Below, piece after piece: positions 21,667-33,345 of a DNA stretch of 64,000 bases. Position numbers and translations under genes: made by a program. The DNA lies in NCBI GenBank assembly GCA_019973155.2, contig BPQB01000015.1:496001-560000 (forward strand). Reading direction: 5' to 3'. The DNA comes from Phanerochaete sordida (lineage: Eukaryota > Basidiomycota > Agaricomycetes > Polyporales > Phanerochaetaceae). Position 1 is the stretch's first letter. Each line of letters opens with the position of its first letter. Below the pieces are notes generated by a model. That model was given only the letters and a program-made list of their open reading frames with translations, made no database searches and was not told where the DNA came from.

Positions 21667-24600
21667 ATGCAGTACACCCGTGACCGGGTCCAAGCTGGCC
21701 AGGGCTCCTACAGCTCCTCGCTCCACCGCACCCAGCACACCACACACAAGCCCAGCACCTCCCGCGACGCGCCCCTCTACCCGCTGCGCCAGCAGCACTC
21801 CGCCTTCGACGAGCGCTACACCCCGAGCCTCGCCACGAGCACGCCGTCGAGCAGCCCCACCACCGCCAGCTCGTCCCCGCCCCCGCCCACGAGCCCGCTC
21901 TCGAGCTCGTTCAACGCCTACCGGCACAGCGCCGGGTACGCATACCGCCCGCGCGAGTACGACGCCCGCGAGCCGCGCGACGCCGCCGCCGTCAAGGTGC
22001 GCGCCCAGAGCCCTGCCTACCCCAGCGGCCACCGGTACGCGTACGCCCCGCCCCGCCCGGCCGTCTTTGACGACGAGTACGACGACGTCCTGCGTGAGTC
22101 CCCTTCTTTCCGCTTCTTTTTTCTTCGATTTTTTCGTTCCCCCCTTTGCATTGTCCCCCCATGAACGCCCTGCACACGCCTGCACCTTGGGCGAGCCTCC
22201 AGCCACGCACCACCACCCGCCAAGGCTGCACCCTCGCGTCGCCCCCCGCGCGCGGCCAAGCGTCTGCGCGCACGCCCCCGGCCTCCGATCCCCTTGATCG
22301 CCCGCCGATGCGCTGCGATAAGCCTCCGCTGCACCACCCTTATACCTCCGTGCCCGCACTCGGCGAAAGGCCTCCACACCCGCCTGCTCCAGCGCGCCCC
22401 CGCGGCAGCACCCCCAGCACGGCCGCCGAGATGCGGCCGCACGCGCGCAGGGCCAGCGCGGCGTCATCATCGCATGATCACCCGCGCGCCGATAGCGCGA
22501 GCCTGCGGGTGCCGTTCCCACCGCTTCTCCCGGAGCCTCGATTCCGAACTCTCCGCTCGCCCCTCCGGCTCTCGCTTTCGCTCTCCCTTTTCGCTTTTCT
22601 CTTTTCGCTCTCCATCTTCGCTTTTGCTTTGCCGTGCGCCGTGCGCGCGCGGCGTGCCCGTCGCCAGGCGCAGCGGGTGTCTCGGCTCGCGGGCGCCTCG
22701 CCTCTGTCGTCGCTGCCTTTCGCCTGCGTATCTCGCCGTTCTGCCCTTTGCTGCTGCACGCCCCCCGTGCCTTATCACCCACGCACGTTGCTGACGCACG
22801 CTTGCCCCACAGCCGCGCCGCACTCGCCGTCGTACGCCTTCGCCAAGGCGTCCTTCCCGTACCACCAGCCGCAAACCCAACAAGTTCCACGCCAGCACCA
22901 ACACCAACAGCAAACCCAGAGCCAGAGACGCGAAGAGAGGCTCGACCAGCGCCTCGCCGTCCTGCCGTCGCACCACGGCCACGCGCACGCGCGCACGCTC
23001 TCGAGCGCGTCGAGCGCCTACAGCGCCGCCTCGCCGCTCGTCCCCGCCGCGCGCGCCTCGACTTCGACTTCGTTCGTCCATCGGCAGCCCGCCGCCGCCG
23101 CCGTGCCCAGCTCAAGCTCGAGCACGCCGTTCGGCGCCTACACTTCTCGTCTGGATGCACGGCTCGAGGCCAGACATGACCAAAGACAAGGCCAAAGGCA
23201 CGACGCCAGGCCCGAGCGCCGGGAGACGGCCGTGAAGACGACGCCGCGCCTGAGTATCTATGATCTTACCGAGGACGAGGAGAGTCCGCGTCGGCCGGTG
23301 CGGGGCGTCGCTGTTTCTCCTGCGGCCGCGTTGCCCGTTGCTGTCTCTGCGTCGGGCGCTGCTCTCGCTGGCCCCGGCGTCGTCGTTGCTTCGACGTCGC
23401 GCGCCGCCGTCGCTGGCCCCGGCGCCATTGTCAGTTCAAGATCGCGCTCCGCCGTCGTCGCACCCTCCACCGTCGCTACTATCGCACCCGTCGCTGCCAA
23501 CAGCATCGCAGCAGCAGCCAACAACGACAGCGACAACGACGAAGACGACGACGACGCAGACCTGATACCACCCCTCAGCACAGCCTACCCCTCGCCGCGC
23601 CGGCGCGTGTCCTTCAGCACCTCCGCCGAGCGCAGCTCGAGCCCGCCCCGCGGCGCCGCACCCCCACCCCGCGCACGTATGGGATATATCCCCGTGCAGA
23701 GTTTGTTGGCGGCGTTGGGGCCGAAGCCTGTTAGGCGGGTCGAGGAGCGGGTGGAGAGGATTGAGAGGAGGGAGGAGGGAAGGGGGCTGGTGACGCCGCC
23801 GATGAGCGACGGGGAGAGGAGTCCGGAGGCGGCCGATGGGCCCGCCGTCGCTGCTGCCCCACCACACCAAGTCCCAACTCATCAAGCCCCAACACAACCA
23901 TCCCCGCAACACCAAGCACCCGAGCAACCAGTCCAACAGCAGCCGCAGCAACAGCCGACCCCGACCGAAGAACAACCCCCACGGCGCAGACAGCGCCCGA
24001 CGCTGCTCGACCTGCTCAGCGTCCCCGGGCCGTTGAGGAGCCCGAGTCCGCCGGTTGCGGTGCGCGCGCCGTCCGTTCCACTGCAGAAGCGCGACGTGGA
24101 CGCAGAGAAGCAGGTGGGAGAGATGGTGGAGAGCAGAGAGGAGAGGGAGGTGGTGGAGGTGGAGAGGAGGCAGCTCCCGACGCCGGAGCTCACGCCGACG
24201 GGCGAGGCCCCGACTGCAACCGCTGTTGAGCCCGCCCTCCCCGTCGAGGAGCGTGCGGACGAGGAAGTCGCGGAAGAGGCAGAGGTCGACGTCGAGACGC
24301 TCGACGAGGTACGTGCGCTTGCTCTGTGCGGTGTGGGGGATGCTGATGCGGGTACAGGTGCCGCGTACGCCGGTGAGCCGCGCACGGTCGTTAGTGGACG
24401 TGTCGCCCGACGAGGTACGTCCTCCCCCATGTTCGCTTCGAGCGGGAATGTTGATTGGGTTGTAGGTCCCGCGCACGCCGCAGCCGCGCACCCGCCCGCT
24501 GTGGACGCGCGCCGCAGAGAGCAGCCTCCCGCCGAGCTCGCCGCCCGTGGACAGCTCGCCGGTGCACGCCGTTGACACGCCCGTCGCGCGCGGGCGGCTC

Positions 24601-27018
24601 GCGGACGAGGACGAGGACGTCAAGGTCGTCGACACACCTGTTGCGCCCCCCGCCGCGCGCGCCGCCTCGCCGATCATAAGCATCGACTCCTCCCCGCTCA
24701 AGCCCTCCTCGTTCAAGCCCGCCGAGCCCATGCTCGCCGCCGACGACTCGCCCGCGCGTGCGTCCACGCTTCCGCCGAGCTCGCCGCCGCGCGACAGCTC
24801 GCCCATGCATGTTACGAGCCGCGCGTCGTCGCCGCTGTCTGAGCTACATGATGATGAGGACGAGGACGAGGAGGACGAGGATGTGTTGCCGGTGTTGAAG
24901 GTCGTCGAGAGGGCGCCGTCGGTCAACTCGCGCTCTGCGACGGTCGTGCCCTCGCGCCCCGCGTCGCGCGGTGCGAGTGCCGCTGTTGGGCCGTCGAGGG
25001 CTGCGAGCGTCGTGCCTGTCGAGCGCGCACTCTCGCGTCCCGCGAGTGTCGCGCCGTCGAGTGCGCAGACCGTTGTGGCTTCGCGACCCGCAAGTGTCGC
25101 TCCTACTCGTCCCGCCTCTACGGTCCCCGTCGGCCCTGCCAACGCCACGACGATCCCAGCGTCCTCCGCCGTCTCCGCCGGCCCCTCGCGCCCACCATCC
25201 ACCCCTGCCCTGCACGCACCCGCCGCGCTCTCCGTGCACGCCGCGGTCTCGGTGCTCCTCGCGGCCTCGTGCTCGCCGAGCCGCGCGTCGACGCCGCGGT
25301 ACGACCCCACGGAGAACGACCTGCTGAGCAGCCCGTTGAGCCCTGCGCCGAGCAGTCCCAGTTTGCGGGGTGCGAGCGTCGCGAGCGTCGAGGATGTGCT
25401 GCCGGGGCCGGTGCTCGCGCGGGTCGAGCGGGTGGTCGAGAAGGTCGAGGCGAGAGAAGAGGTGAAGGAGAAGAAGCGGCCGCTCCCGCAGGAACCCGTC
25501 CGCCCGACGAAGAAGCCGCGCACCGAGTCGCCGCCACCGCGCGCCCCCTCGGCCTCGCAGCCGAAGGCGTCGAGCTCGGCGACCGTCGCGAAGGTCGTCG
25601 TAAAAACCAAGGAGGCGCCGAGGGAGCCCAGGGAGCCCGCGAAGGCGCTGCCCAAGGCGGTGCCGCCCCCAAAAGAGGCGCCGCGCACGACGGGCACGCG
25701 GGTCGAGGTGCGCGCCGCGAAGCCTGCGCGGGCGGTGCCGTTCGCGAAGCCTGCTGCGTCGACGTCGGCGTTGGTGCAGAGGTCGGGCGTTGCGAGGCCT
25801 GCGGCGAAGGTTGGCGGTGTTGTGAAGGCTGGTGTGTCGGGCAAGGGCGAGGCGAAGGCGGAGTCGAGGAAAGACGCGAGCAAGGAGCCGAAGCCGAAGG
25901 CTGCGCCCGCGCGCGCACCGTCGCCCGACGACGAGCCCGAGCTCGAGCGGCCCGAGAAGCCGCGCTCGAAGGGGCGCGTGAAGCGTGCCAAGCGGCCGCG
26001 TACGAGCGAGTTTGTCGTTAGCGACGAGGAGGAGGAGTTTGTCGGCGAGGACAGGCCGCGGGCTCCTACGTCTGCGTTGGGTTCTGCGCCGTCAAGTTCG
26101 ACGTCTGTGCCCTCGGCCTCTACGTCATCAGCGCCTGCTCCGTCGACAGAGGCGACATCGACCTCCGCCTCCGAGCCAAAACCGAAGAAGCGCAAAGCGA
26201 CGACGCCGCCGCCCGAGTCTGCCGAGAGTGCCGACGAGGACGAGGCCGTGCTGCCGCAGCCCCCGCGCAAAGTCAAGAAGCGTTCGCCAAGCCTTGCTGC
26301 GTCGGTATTCGACGACGACGAGTTCGCCGAGGCCCAGGGGTCGTCCAAGCGCCGCCGACGTGAGTCCTCGTCGCGACCAGCACCCTCAAGACGACGTGCG
26401 CGCCGCGCGAGCCACGGCGAAGAAGCGAACGACGACCTCATGCAAGTCGACTGGGAGCACGAGAGCCCGCTCCCGCTCGGCGAGCTCGAGGGCATGGTTA
26501 TCGAGACCCTCGCGACGTCGCGCGCGACGAGCATGAACGCGGACGTCCTCTGGCGCACGCTCGTCGGCGGGCGGCCCGTGCTCGGCACGATGGCGCGCAA
26601 GCGCACCGCGGTGCTCGCCGTCAAGCTCGAGGACGGCGCGGACGCGCCCGACGCGGGCCCGATGGGCAAGCCCGAGTGGCTCCACCTGCTCACGCACATC
26701 CTCGCGTCGGGGCACGCGCGCAGCGGGCTCTTCGGGCGCGTCGAGAGCAGCGCGAGCGACAGCGACGGCGCGTCGCCGCGCAAGCCCGCCGCGGCCGCGG
26801 CGCCGGTGAGCCCCGCGCGGCGCCAGCGCGCGTTCCGCTCCGCGATGCGCGCGCACTGGTACTACGTGCCCGAGCGCGACGCGGACAAGGAGCGCGCGCT
26901 GCTCATCCGCAGCATGATGCGTGGCCCCGGCAAGCGCAGCGAGACGATGAAGTACAAGCAGTACTACTGGAAGCCGCTCGCGAAGATCACGCGCTGGGAC
27001 CGCGAGGACGAGCTCTAG
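21667..27018 (+). CDS. Large, mostly disordered, probably nuclear protein with conserved C-terminal domain
   Basis: Exons 21667-22093, 22813-24308, 24358-24414 and 24466-27018; 1510 residues. Introns 2 and 3 (49 and 51 nt, phase 0) flank a 57-nt exon whose first codons V-P-R-T-P repeat at the start of the next exon. Intron 1 is 719 nt, long for this organism. Most of the protein is Ser/Pro/Ala/Arg low complexity, with Gln-rich patches, acidic runs (D-N-D-E-D-D-D-D; D-E-D-E-D-E-E-D-E-D) and basic nuclear-signal-like clusters (K-P-K-K-R-K). The last 190 residues are different and look folded: L-G-E-L-E-G-M-V-I-E-T-L, a W-R-T-L block, H-W-Y-Y-V-P-E-R-D, S-E-T-M-K-Y-K-Q-Y-Y-W-K-P-L and a final R-W-D-R-E-D-E-L. 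A chromatin or transcription role is plausible, but I do not recognise the domain. Confidence 0.7.
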
Positions 27019-27343
27019 GAGCCGCCGTCGTTTGTCGTGGTGCTCGCCCTTGCTCGTCGCCGTCGCCGTCGTAGAGTGTTGACTGTTGTTTATTGGCGTA
27101 TTTGTTTTCCTTTCCACTATCGATTTGTGAGCCCGTTGTTCCGTGTTCGTTCTCTTGTTCGTCGTTTTGTAGTGCTGCAAATGTATACTGTCTTCTGTCA
27201 TCATAATCTAATAGTGTCAAGGTCGGCTTCAGCAGCCGCGCTTGTGGCGACATCGTGGAATTTGGCTGCGGAGGCTGTGTGCGGCGTCCCATGCGTCAAG
27301 CCCTCCATCGGCGCGCCAATAGAGCTTTGCAACACCCTGCACC

Positions 27344-28955
27344 ATGGCCTTCCTCCTTGAGTCTCTGTCTGCGTGCTTTCCTTCGACACTCCCTTGGTCA
27401 AGAAGCCGAAGCCTTGCGATCGCGCCAGATCCAGGTCATTACCAGCCCACTCCAAACGAGGTGCTCGTCGGTCGGTACGAGGTGCGCGCGAAGCTGGAGA
27501 CCGGTGCCGGGTTCTCCACATGGCTCGTTAAGGACTTCGAGGCAGCTCAGTAAGTCCTCCTATCTTCTGTGATCCTCCGTCTATCGCTATCAAAGCTAGG
27601 GACGCCTCCTGGCAGACTACTGCTTACCTAGTCGTATGCGTCCGTCATTTACTGACCTGATTGTGTGTGGGGGGAACTTCAGGACACCTCGGTTCCTCGC
27701 TGTGAAAATCCTCACTCTGGACGCGACCCAGGACCACGTTGAACGTGCCAGAATCCAGCGGGAGCTAGAGTGCGACATGAAGATCCAGGGTAGCGGTCTG
27801 CCGGCGAGCCACCTTCATTCCTACGTCGATGTCCTCCATATCCCGAGCTCTTGGGGGCAGACACATCTTGGCCTTGTCACAGAATTCTTCGAAAAGCCTG
27901 TGGCATCCCTTCAAGACTCGTCTCCCAATAAGACGCTCCCGGTACACACCGTCAAGCACATCACCAAACAAGTACTCCAGGCCACCGCGACTCTGCACGC
28001 ACTGGACATTATTCACACCGGTGCGTCCAGCTTTCTCTGCATCGCCGTAGACAGCGGCTTACCTTGGAGGACGCAGACATCACTTCGGACAACGTGCTGA
28101 TCCATAGTGGACTTGACGGGAAATCGATCGACGAGTGCGTCCATGCGCTCCCTAGTGATCGCAACGAGAAGAAATATCCGTTCCTCGAATCGTTCAACTG
28201 GGATGCGTCTCCCGAGGAAGCGATGCGCGTGAAGGTCTCCTTGGCGGGTCTTGGTCAATGTACAGTTTTGATCGCTCTAGTATGATACGCACCTGCAGCT
28301 AATGCTGGTCCTAGGCCAGTCAGTCGGGTCCAGCACTCTCCTAGGAAATTGTACCGTGACATTATTCTCTGCATTCCAACTTCGCGCACCCGAGGTGATC
28401 CTCCGCGGCAACTTTGGAACCGCCATTGACACATGGGCCATCGGGTGCCTCGTGAGCTCCCTCCTCTTCCTGAATGCCGGGCCCGTATTCCTGACTATCA
28501 GCCAGGTCTTTGATATGCTCGTTGGCCGATGGCTGTTTCATCCCGAGGAAGGTGACGACTGGACGCTAGAGGACGACCACCTCGCAAGGATGATGGAGCT
28601 CACGGGCGAGAGGTTTAGCTACAGCCAGCTCGAAGCGTCAGAGCTTCGCTACAGATACTTCGACGATCAGGGTACGCACCGTCACCCTGACAGATGGGCG
28701 TGGAAGGTGACGCAATGCGGATTTACAGGCAATCTGACCAGGATATCTAACCTGTTGTGGACGCCGCTCGAAGACGCACTCTCGCGATACAACGTATTGC
28801 CCAAGGAGGAAGTGATCCCTGCGGCGAGCTTCATTCGAGAATGTATTCGCCTTGACCCTGCGGAACGCTCGACCGCAGCTGCGCTCCTCCTTCATCCGTG
28901 GTTGCGCGACATACACTCCTCTCGTTTTCGCCAGCCTTGCCATGCTCTCATCTGA
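27344..28955 (+). CDS. SRPK-like protein kinase, possibly inactive
   Basis: Six exons: 27344-27549, 27683-28020, 28077-28259, 28315-28451, 28506-28671, 28729-28955; 418 residues. Kinase features in order: E-T-G-A-G-F-S-T-W-L-V glycine loop (about 50-60), A-V-K-I-L with the ATP lysine, I-I-H-T-D-I-T-S-D-N-V-L catalytic loop formed across intron 2, then K-V-S-L-A-G-L-G-Q-C where SRPKs read I-A-D-L-G-N-A, L-R-A-P-E-V-I, D-T-W-A-I-G-C-L-V-F-D-M-L-V-G-R-W-L-F and a C-terminal H-P-W-L. These are SR-protein kinase hallmarks. The metal-binding Asp of the DLG motif is Gly, so phosphate transfer may be lost. The introns at 28452-28505 and 28672-28728 are multiples of three with no stop and could be retained, but removing them restores V-F-D-M-L-V-G and D-Q-G-N-L. 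Confidence 0.87.
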
Positions 28956-29424
28956 TAGGCCACCATCCTCCACGCCTGGTTGAGATCTGTATATTTAAGG
29001 CTACTGCGATCGGGTAATACCCATGTTGCTGGCTAGTCGTTCCGGTAACTTGAATCACATTTATCCTCTGCGCCGCGTCGTGCTTCACGACCATTGCTTG
29101 ACCAATGCTGCATCCAGCCGTGAATTCCGTACTCCCTGCTGTTACCTCGACTTTCTACGATGTTTCTTTGCTTCCTGTTATCATATCCCTGCCAAACGTC
29201 AGATAATGAGAAGATTGTATACCACCCAACTGACCGATAGACGCACGATCAACATAACTGGGGCGTGCGGATCTTGAGACCCAGCCATGCGATGGACTGA
29301 TGGCTATGGCTATGCCAGTGCGGGATCCTCTTTATATTTGGTACTGGGATGATAGTACAAAAGGGCTGGAGGGGCACCGTCCGTAGGATTTGGGCCGATA
29401 GTAACGAAACCGTCCGACGAAACA
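28956..29424. other. Intergenic between convergent genes
   Basis: Holds the 3' flanks of the kinase (plus) and the F-box gene (minus). No gene or repeat is seen. Confidence 0.5.
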
Positions 29425-30961
29425 TCAAAAGTAGAAATGAGATCGTGGTAAGATGTCAAGCACGGGTTCCGGTGAGCCTGCAAAAAGCTGCTCAGTCATA
29501 CACGTGACATATCGCATGACGAACCACGACTAACCTGGATCGCCTCCTGCAGCATTGTCAAACTCTTCCTCTGGGTCGTACTCCACGTATACCAACGGCC
29601 GCGTCTTGATGACCCTCCTCCAGAACTCCAGCTTCCCCGCTTCGCGCATGAGCGGCATGTTCCCCTCGATGTCCCTCACAAGCTCGCGCGCCGCGAGCGG
29701 TCCGACCGAGTCCTCGAGCTGCACGACGAACGCGCGCATGTCAGGCCCGCACGCCGCAGCCGCCGTATCGAGCGCGGCCCACGCGCCGGGAACGAAGCGC
29801 ATGTGCTCGCCGAGAACGACCCGCGCCTCGCGCAGCACGCCGCCCGCGCTCGCGGTGAGTTCGAGCGCGTGCCAGCATGTTCGGAGGCAGCCCGAGCGCA
29901 GCGTCGTGCGGAAGCCATCGGGCGGGCCCCGTGCGTAACCTGCGAAAGAATGTTGAGAGGCGTCGCTCGCGACAGCCGAAGTGAAGCGCACCGCTTCCAG
30001 GCTGCAGTTCGAGGTGAAATACATCGTGCCCCTCCGCGTTTACTTTCGAGAGCGTGCACCCGCAATTTTTGCGCACGGCCGCCTCGAGCACAAGCTCCGC
30101 GCCCTCAAGTGCGTCCGTGCGCAGGTGCGGTACCCACGCGTGCGGCGGCGCGCGGCGCATAGCTGGGTCCCGCGTCATGACGAACGGGCGCAGGAACGTC
30201 CACGGTGTGGGACACTCAGCGAGGTAGAGGTCGAGCACGCCAAGCGCGTCGATCCAGAGCCGCGGTGATGGTGTGGACTTCGGGCCTGCTTCGAAGGACA
30301 CGCGGCGGAGCTTGTAGTAGCCTGCAGGCAGCCGCGTAAGGAAGGAGCGCGGCTGCGTGTCGGCGGGCGGGCTATGCACCGAGCGTAAGAGCGAGACGAG
30401 GTTGGCGGCGTGCGCGAAGTGAATATTTTCGATGAGGAGCCCGTACGAGATAGACAGCGATGCTGGTAGGGCTCTGGGGACAGCATGGTGGATCGACGAG
30501 ATCCCAGCCGGGAGTGTTCTTTCTATGGGACTTGAAGAAGCTTTAGGTACACAAACGGAGAGTTGGATACCCCCATCCTCCAGCTCGGGAAACAAATGGC
30601 GATATGTGTAGATCAGGTACGCCCAAGGGGCGTCAGCCAGATCGATGCTCAGCACCAGACCTTGTACATGCTGCGCAATGCCAAATCGCGGAGAGACAGG
30701 TGCACTAGCAAATCCGAGGAGTGTGCGTGCGTCTTCGTGCGAACGTAGTGTGAGCTCGTAGAAGATTTTGTGGCGGATATATGCCGCCCAGTGTCGACAT
30801 GCTAGCGAGCAGGAGCCCAGCTGCTTCTTCGTGAGTTTCAAAGGTGCCTCTGGAGGCATGTGCTCCGCTTCTTCTGCGAAATGGGAAAGGTACTGTCCAG
30901 AGAGGAAGTCGACGATTTGGTGAATCAGCTCTTCTGGGAGGTCTGCCGCGAGGGATGGCAT
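29425..30961 (-). CDS. F-box-like protein, intact copy
   Basis: Exons 30961-29992, 29939-29535 and 29477-29425; 475 residues. The N-terminus (about 5-60) has the F-box pattern: L-P-E-E-L-I-H-Q-I-V-D-F-L at the start, then S-C-S-L-A-C-R-H-W-A-A-Y-I-R. The rest resembles the non-LRR tails of basidiomycete F-box proteins: an L-T-L-R-S-H-E-D block, an I-Y-T-Y-R-H-L-F-P-E-L stretch, and a final exon ending H-F-Y-F. The first intron is phase 1, and its position is confirmed by the copy at 44.2 kb. F-box proteins usually bring substrates to SCF ubiquitin ligases by binding Skp1. The substrate is unknown. Its neighbour to the right is a family A gene, a pairing repeated at 44-47 kb. Confidence 0.82.
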
Positions 30962-31766
30962 TGAACTTGTCGGCTGGTATCACGAGGACAAGGCCTGTAA
31001 GACGAAGGAGCTATATCAGAGAAAGATCAGCCGAAGAGCATCCTCTGAGAACAAACCCAGAGACGAAGCTCGCGATCCGTGAGTGTAAGACGAGCCGGGT
31101 AGCGTACGAGACGCGGAGGTTGATCGCAGCTTCGAGTTCTGGCGCTGGACGGCCGTTCTGCCACTCGCGGTCCTCCTGAGAATCATAACCGTGCAATGCA
31201 TGAATATTAGACAGAGAAAAAATTCTGTGATACCCCATTGACCCCGGTATATGAAGACCTAAAACGAGTGTCAGCATTCGCTAGGTCGTCGTAGTCGGTG
31301 AGCAAAAGTATGGCTCCAACCAAGATTGCCTTGGCAGAGACCCGGGCTTTGCCGCGGGCGTCTCAGTAAATAGCCTAGCAGATCTATCGGGCTCTTTGCG
31401 ACCTTCCAGCCTGCGGACTCTGTGTCTCGTACGTTGCATGCTACCTTTCTGCCGCATCGCTTGACAACATGCATATGTAGCGTCCTCCCTCTCCTCGACA
31501 GGATACAATAGCGCCGTCGCCGCCCTCTAAGTCCCGGCTGCAGCAGCTGGCCCCTCGAAACGGCACGCAGCGACGCGTACAGTCATACCTCTTTCTCGTG
31601 AAAGTATGTCGATGTCTGGCCCATTACGCCTAGTATGTGAGAGTGAGTGGGCGATCTCTGCGATATGACTGTCACGATCCTCAACTTGCATCCCGGCCGC
31701 TTGTCGCACGAACCCAATTGAAGTGCGCCGCAATCATATTGAAGTCGTGTTTATAAGATTTAGGTG
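30962..31766. other. Intergenic with a short conserved relic
   Basis: Should hold the promoter of the F-box gene. At 31341-31365 is a 25-bp stretch repeated with one mismatch at 36057-36081. On minus it reads E-T-P-A-A-K-P-G, in a wider frame that resembles E-T-P-A-A-M-P-G at the other site. No complete gene can be built. Confidence 0.4.
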
Positions 31767-32007
31767 CTAGGGGAGAACGCGGATATCTCGCGGGGTACCG
31801 TTGCGCGGGCGACTTCTCGCGTGCTGCATTCGCTGTATGTCACAGAATGGAGGCCAGCGGGGGGTGTCGAACAGTATCATTTCCCTCTGAGGCTTTGCCC
31901 ATCTACGACGGACATTCACAGCGGCCTCTGCCACACGCGGACGGTCAACCATTACGCACTGTAGTCACATGGATATTCGTGATATATTTAAGCTCGTTGC
32001 GCTAATA

Positions 32008-33259
32008 TCAACATATGAGACCCAACAGCCCAGTGGGACGCCGCGTCTGCTTGGTGGGATCTGCGAACCACCGGCAGTACACATGGCCGTCCTCGTCCGC
32101 GTCGCGGCACGGGCACTCGAACGCGGGCAGCGCGTTGTGGAGGAGCGCGCGGCGGGCGTCGTCCTGCGGCAGGGCTATAAGCGGCTCTAGATCGTAGCGG
32201 GGGATGCAGCCGAAGACGCGAGCCACGGTCGGCGGCACGTTGCGCGTGTCGGCGAGGAGCGCCGCGCGGGCCTCAGGCGGCGGCGTGGCAAAGACGTATG
32301 TGTCGCACAGGTCGTGCGCGAGGCGCTGCGGAAGTTCGGCGGCGGCGAGGGACTTGCGCAGTCTGTCGACGTTCCAGAGGGGGAGGACGACTGGCGCCGC
32401 GACGAGTCGCGCGTCGCGCGCCTTGTCAGGGTTGCCGCGCGCGTGCATGTGCACGTAGGACACTTGTGTGTGGTGGATCGGGCCCTCCTCGTGAGGCTTG
32501 AACTCCTGCTCGGCGGTCAGGCGCAGGAACACGAGAGGAGGCACTGCACGTACTCGTTCATGGATGGCAGGGAACCAGACGATCAAGTCAATGTGGCCGG
32601 AGTCCGGTGTCGCGAGCTCGCTCATTTTCCTGATGCGCGTGCACACGGGAACGAGCACGATGCGCTGTAAGGCTGTCAGACGCGCTTGGCCTCTGCAAAG
32701 GAGGTGGTCCGACCTCTCTGATCATAGCGCGCGCCATGGCCGCGTCAAGCGCAGGCAGGGGGAACCGGTTCCAATCGGGGTTCCCAATCTCGTTAAACCG
32801 CATGTGGAACGTGCGGATGACGAACTCGTCAGAGGAGGCCGTGCCGTCGGGGAGGCGGGCAGGCACCTCAACACGGACTATGGGGTAACGGCTCTATCGA
32901 AGGGGATGAGTCCACAAAGAGATTGGGCAGCGAACGAACATACGCCGTCCATCCTCCAATCCGACATCATCGGCGGCGCGACACTCACGATGCGCCTGCC
33001 TTTGGACCAGTCGGATCCCGACACTACATCGAGGCCGCGGACCAGGCAGGGCTGCCCGATCTGGAGAGATACGGCTGTCAGCATGGTGATGGACATGGGC
33101 ACCAGAAGGATCACTGACCGCGAGACCGAAATCTGCGAGGTGAGCCGCCGCGCCGCGGGCATTTGGCGGCTCGGGTGAGCGCTCCACTTCTCTGATAGCG
33201 AGACACAGCGCGGCGGGATTGCGCGAGATGATGGGGTCCATGGAGTACACGATGTCCAT
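32008..33259 (-). CDS. Family A protein, intact
   Basis: Exons 33259-33119, 33060-32944, 32893-32714, 32664-32554, 32505-32008; 348 residues. All four introns (48-58 nt) are phase 0; exon sizes are 47, 39, 60, 37 and 166 codons. Conserved points: I-G-Q-P-C-L-V-R-G at the start of exon 2; S-R-Y-P-I-V-R-V-E-V starting exon 3; R-I-V-L-V-P-V starting exon 4 with V-W-F-P-A-I near its end; and a last exon with P-L-W-N-V-D, H-D-L-C-D-T-Y-V-F-A-T-P-P, then C-P-C ... H-V-Y-C-R-W near the C-terminus. The start aligns residue by residue (26 positions) with that of the gene at 48659. Cellular place is unclear; no signal peptide or membrane segment is seen. Function unknown; the terminal Cys/His cluster may hold zinc (inference). 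Confidence 0.8.
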
Positions 33260-33339
33260 GATGCGAGGTCGCGATGGGAGGATACGGAGGAGTTTGTGAA
33301 AGCTAGAGAGGATGAGTGTGTGCGTCGGAAGGCGGGCTA

Positions 33340-33345
33340 CTTATA
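33340..33345 (-). promoter_or_regulatory. TATA box of the family A gene
   Basis: TATAAG on minus, 81 bp upstream of the ATG at 33259. It lies inside the segment absent from the duplicate at 46.3 kb. Confidence 0.45.

Noticed and set aside
23436..26783. 1115-residue open frame on minus
   Set aside because: It lies antisense to the large plus-strand gene. Its Ser/Thr/Ala-rich text is the mirror of GC-rich codons, and the plus frame has splice joins that restore repeats and a folded C-terminal domain.
32894..33259. Reading the first-exon frame of the family A gene straight through as a 121-residue protein
   Set aside because: Comparison with 48659-48972 shows the frame must change at the intron 33061-33118 to give I-G-Q-P-C-L-V-R-G.
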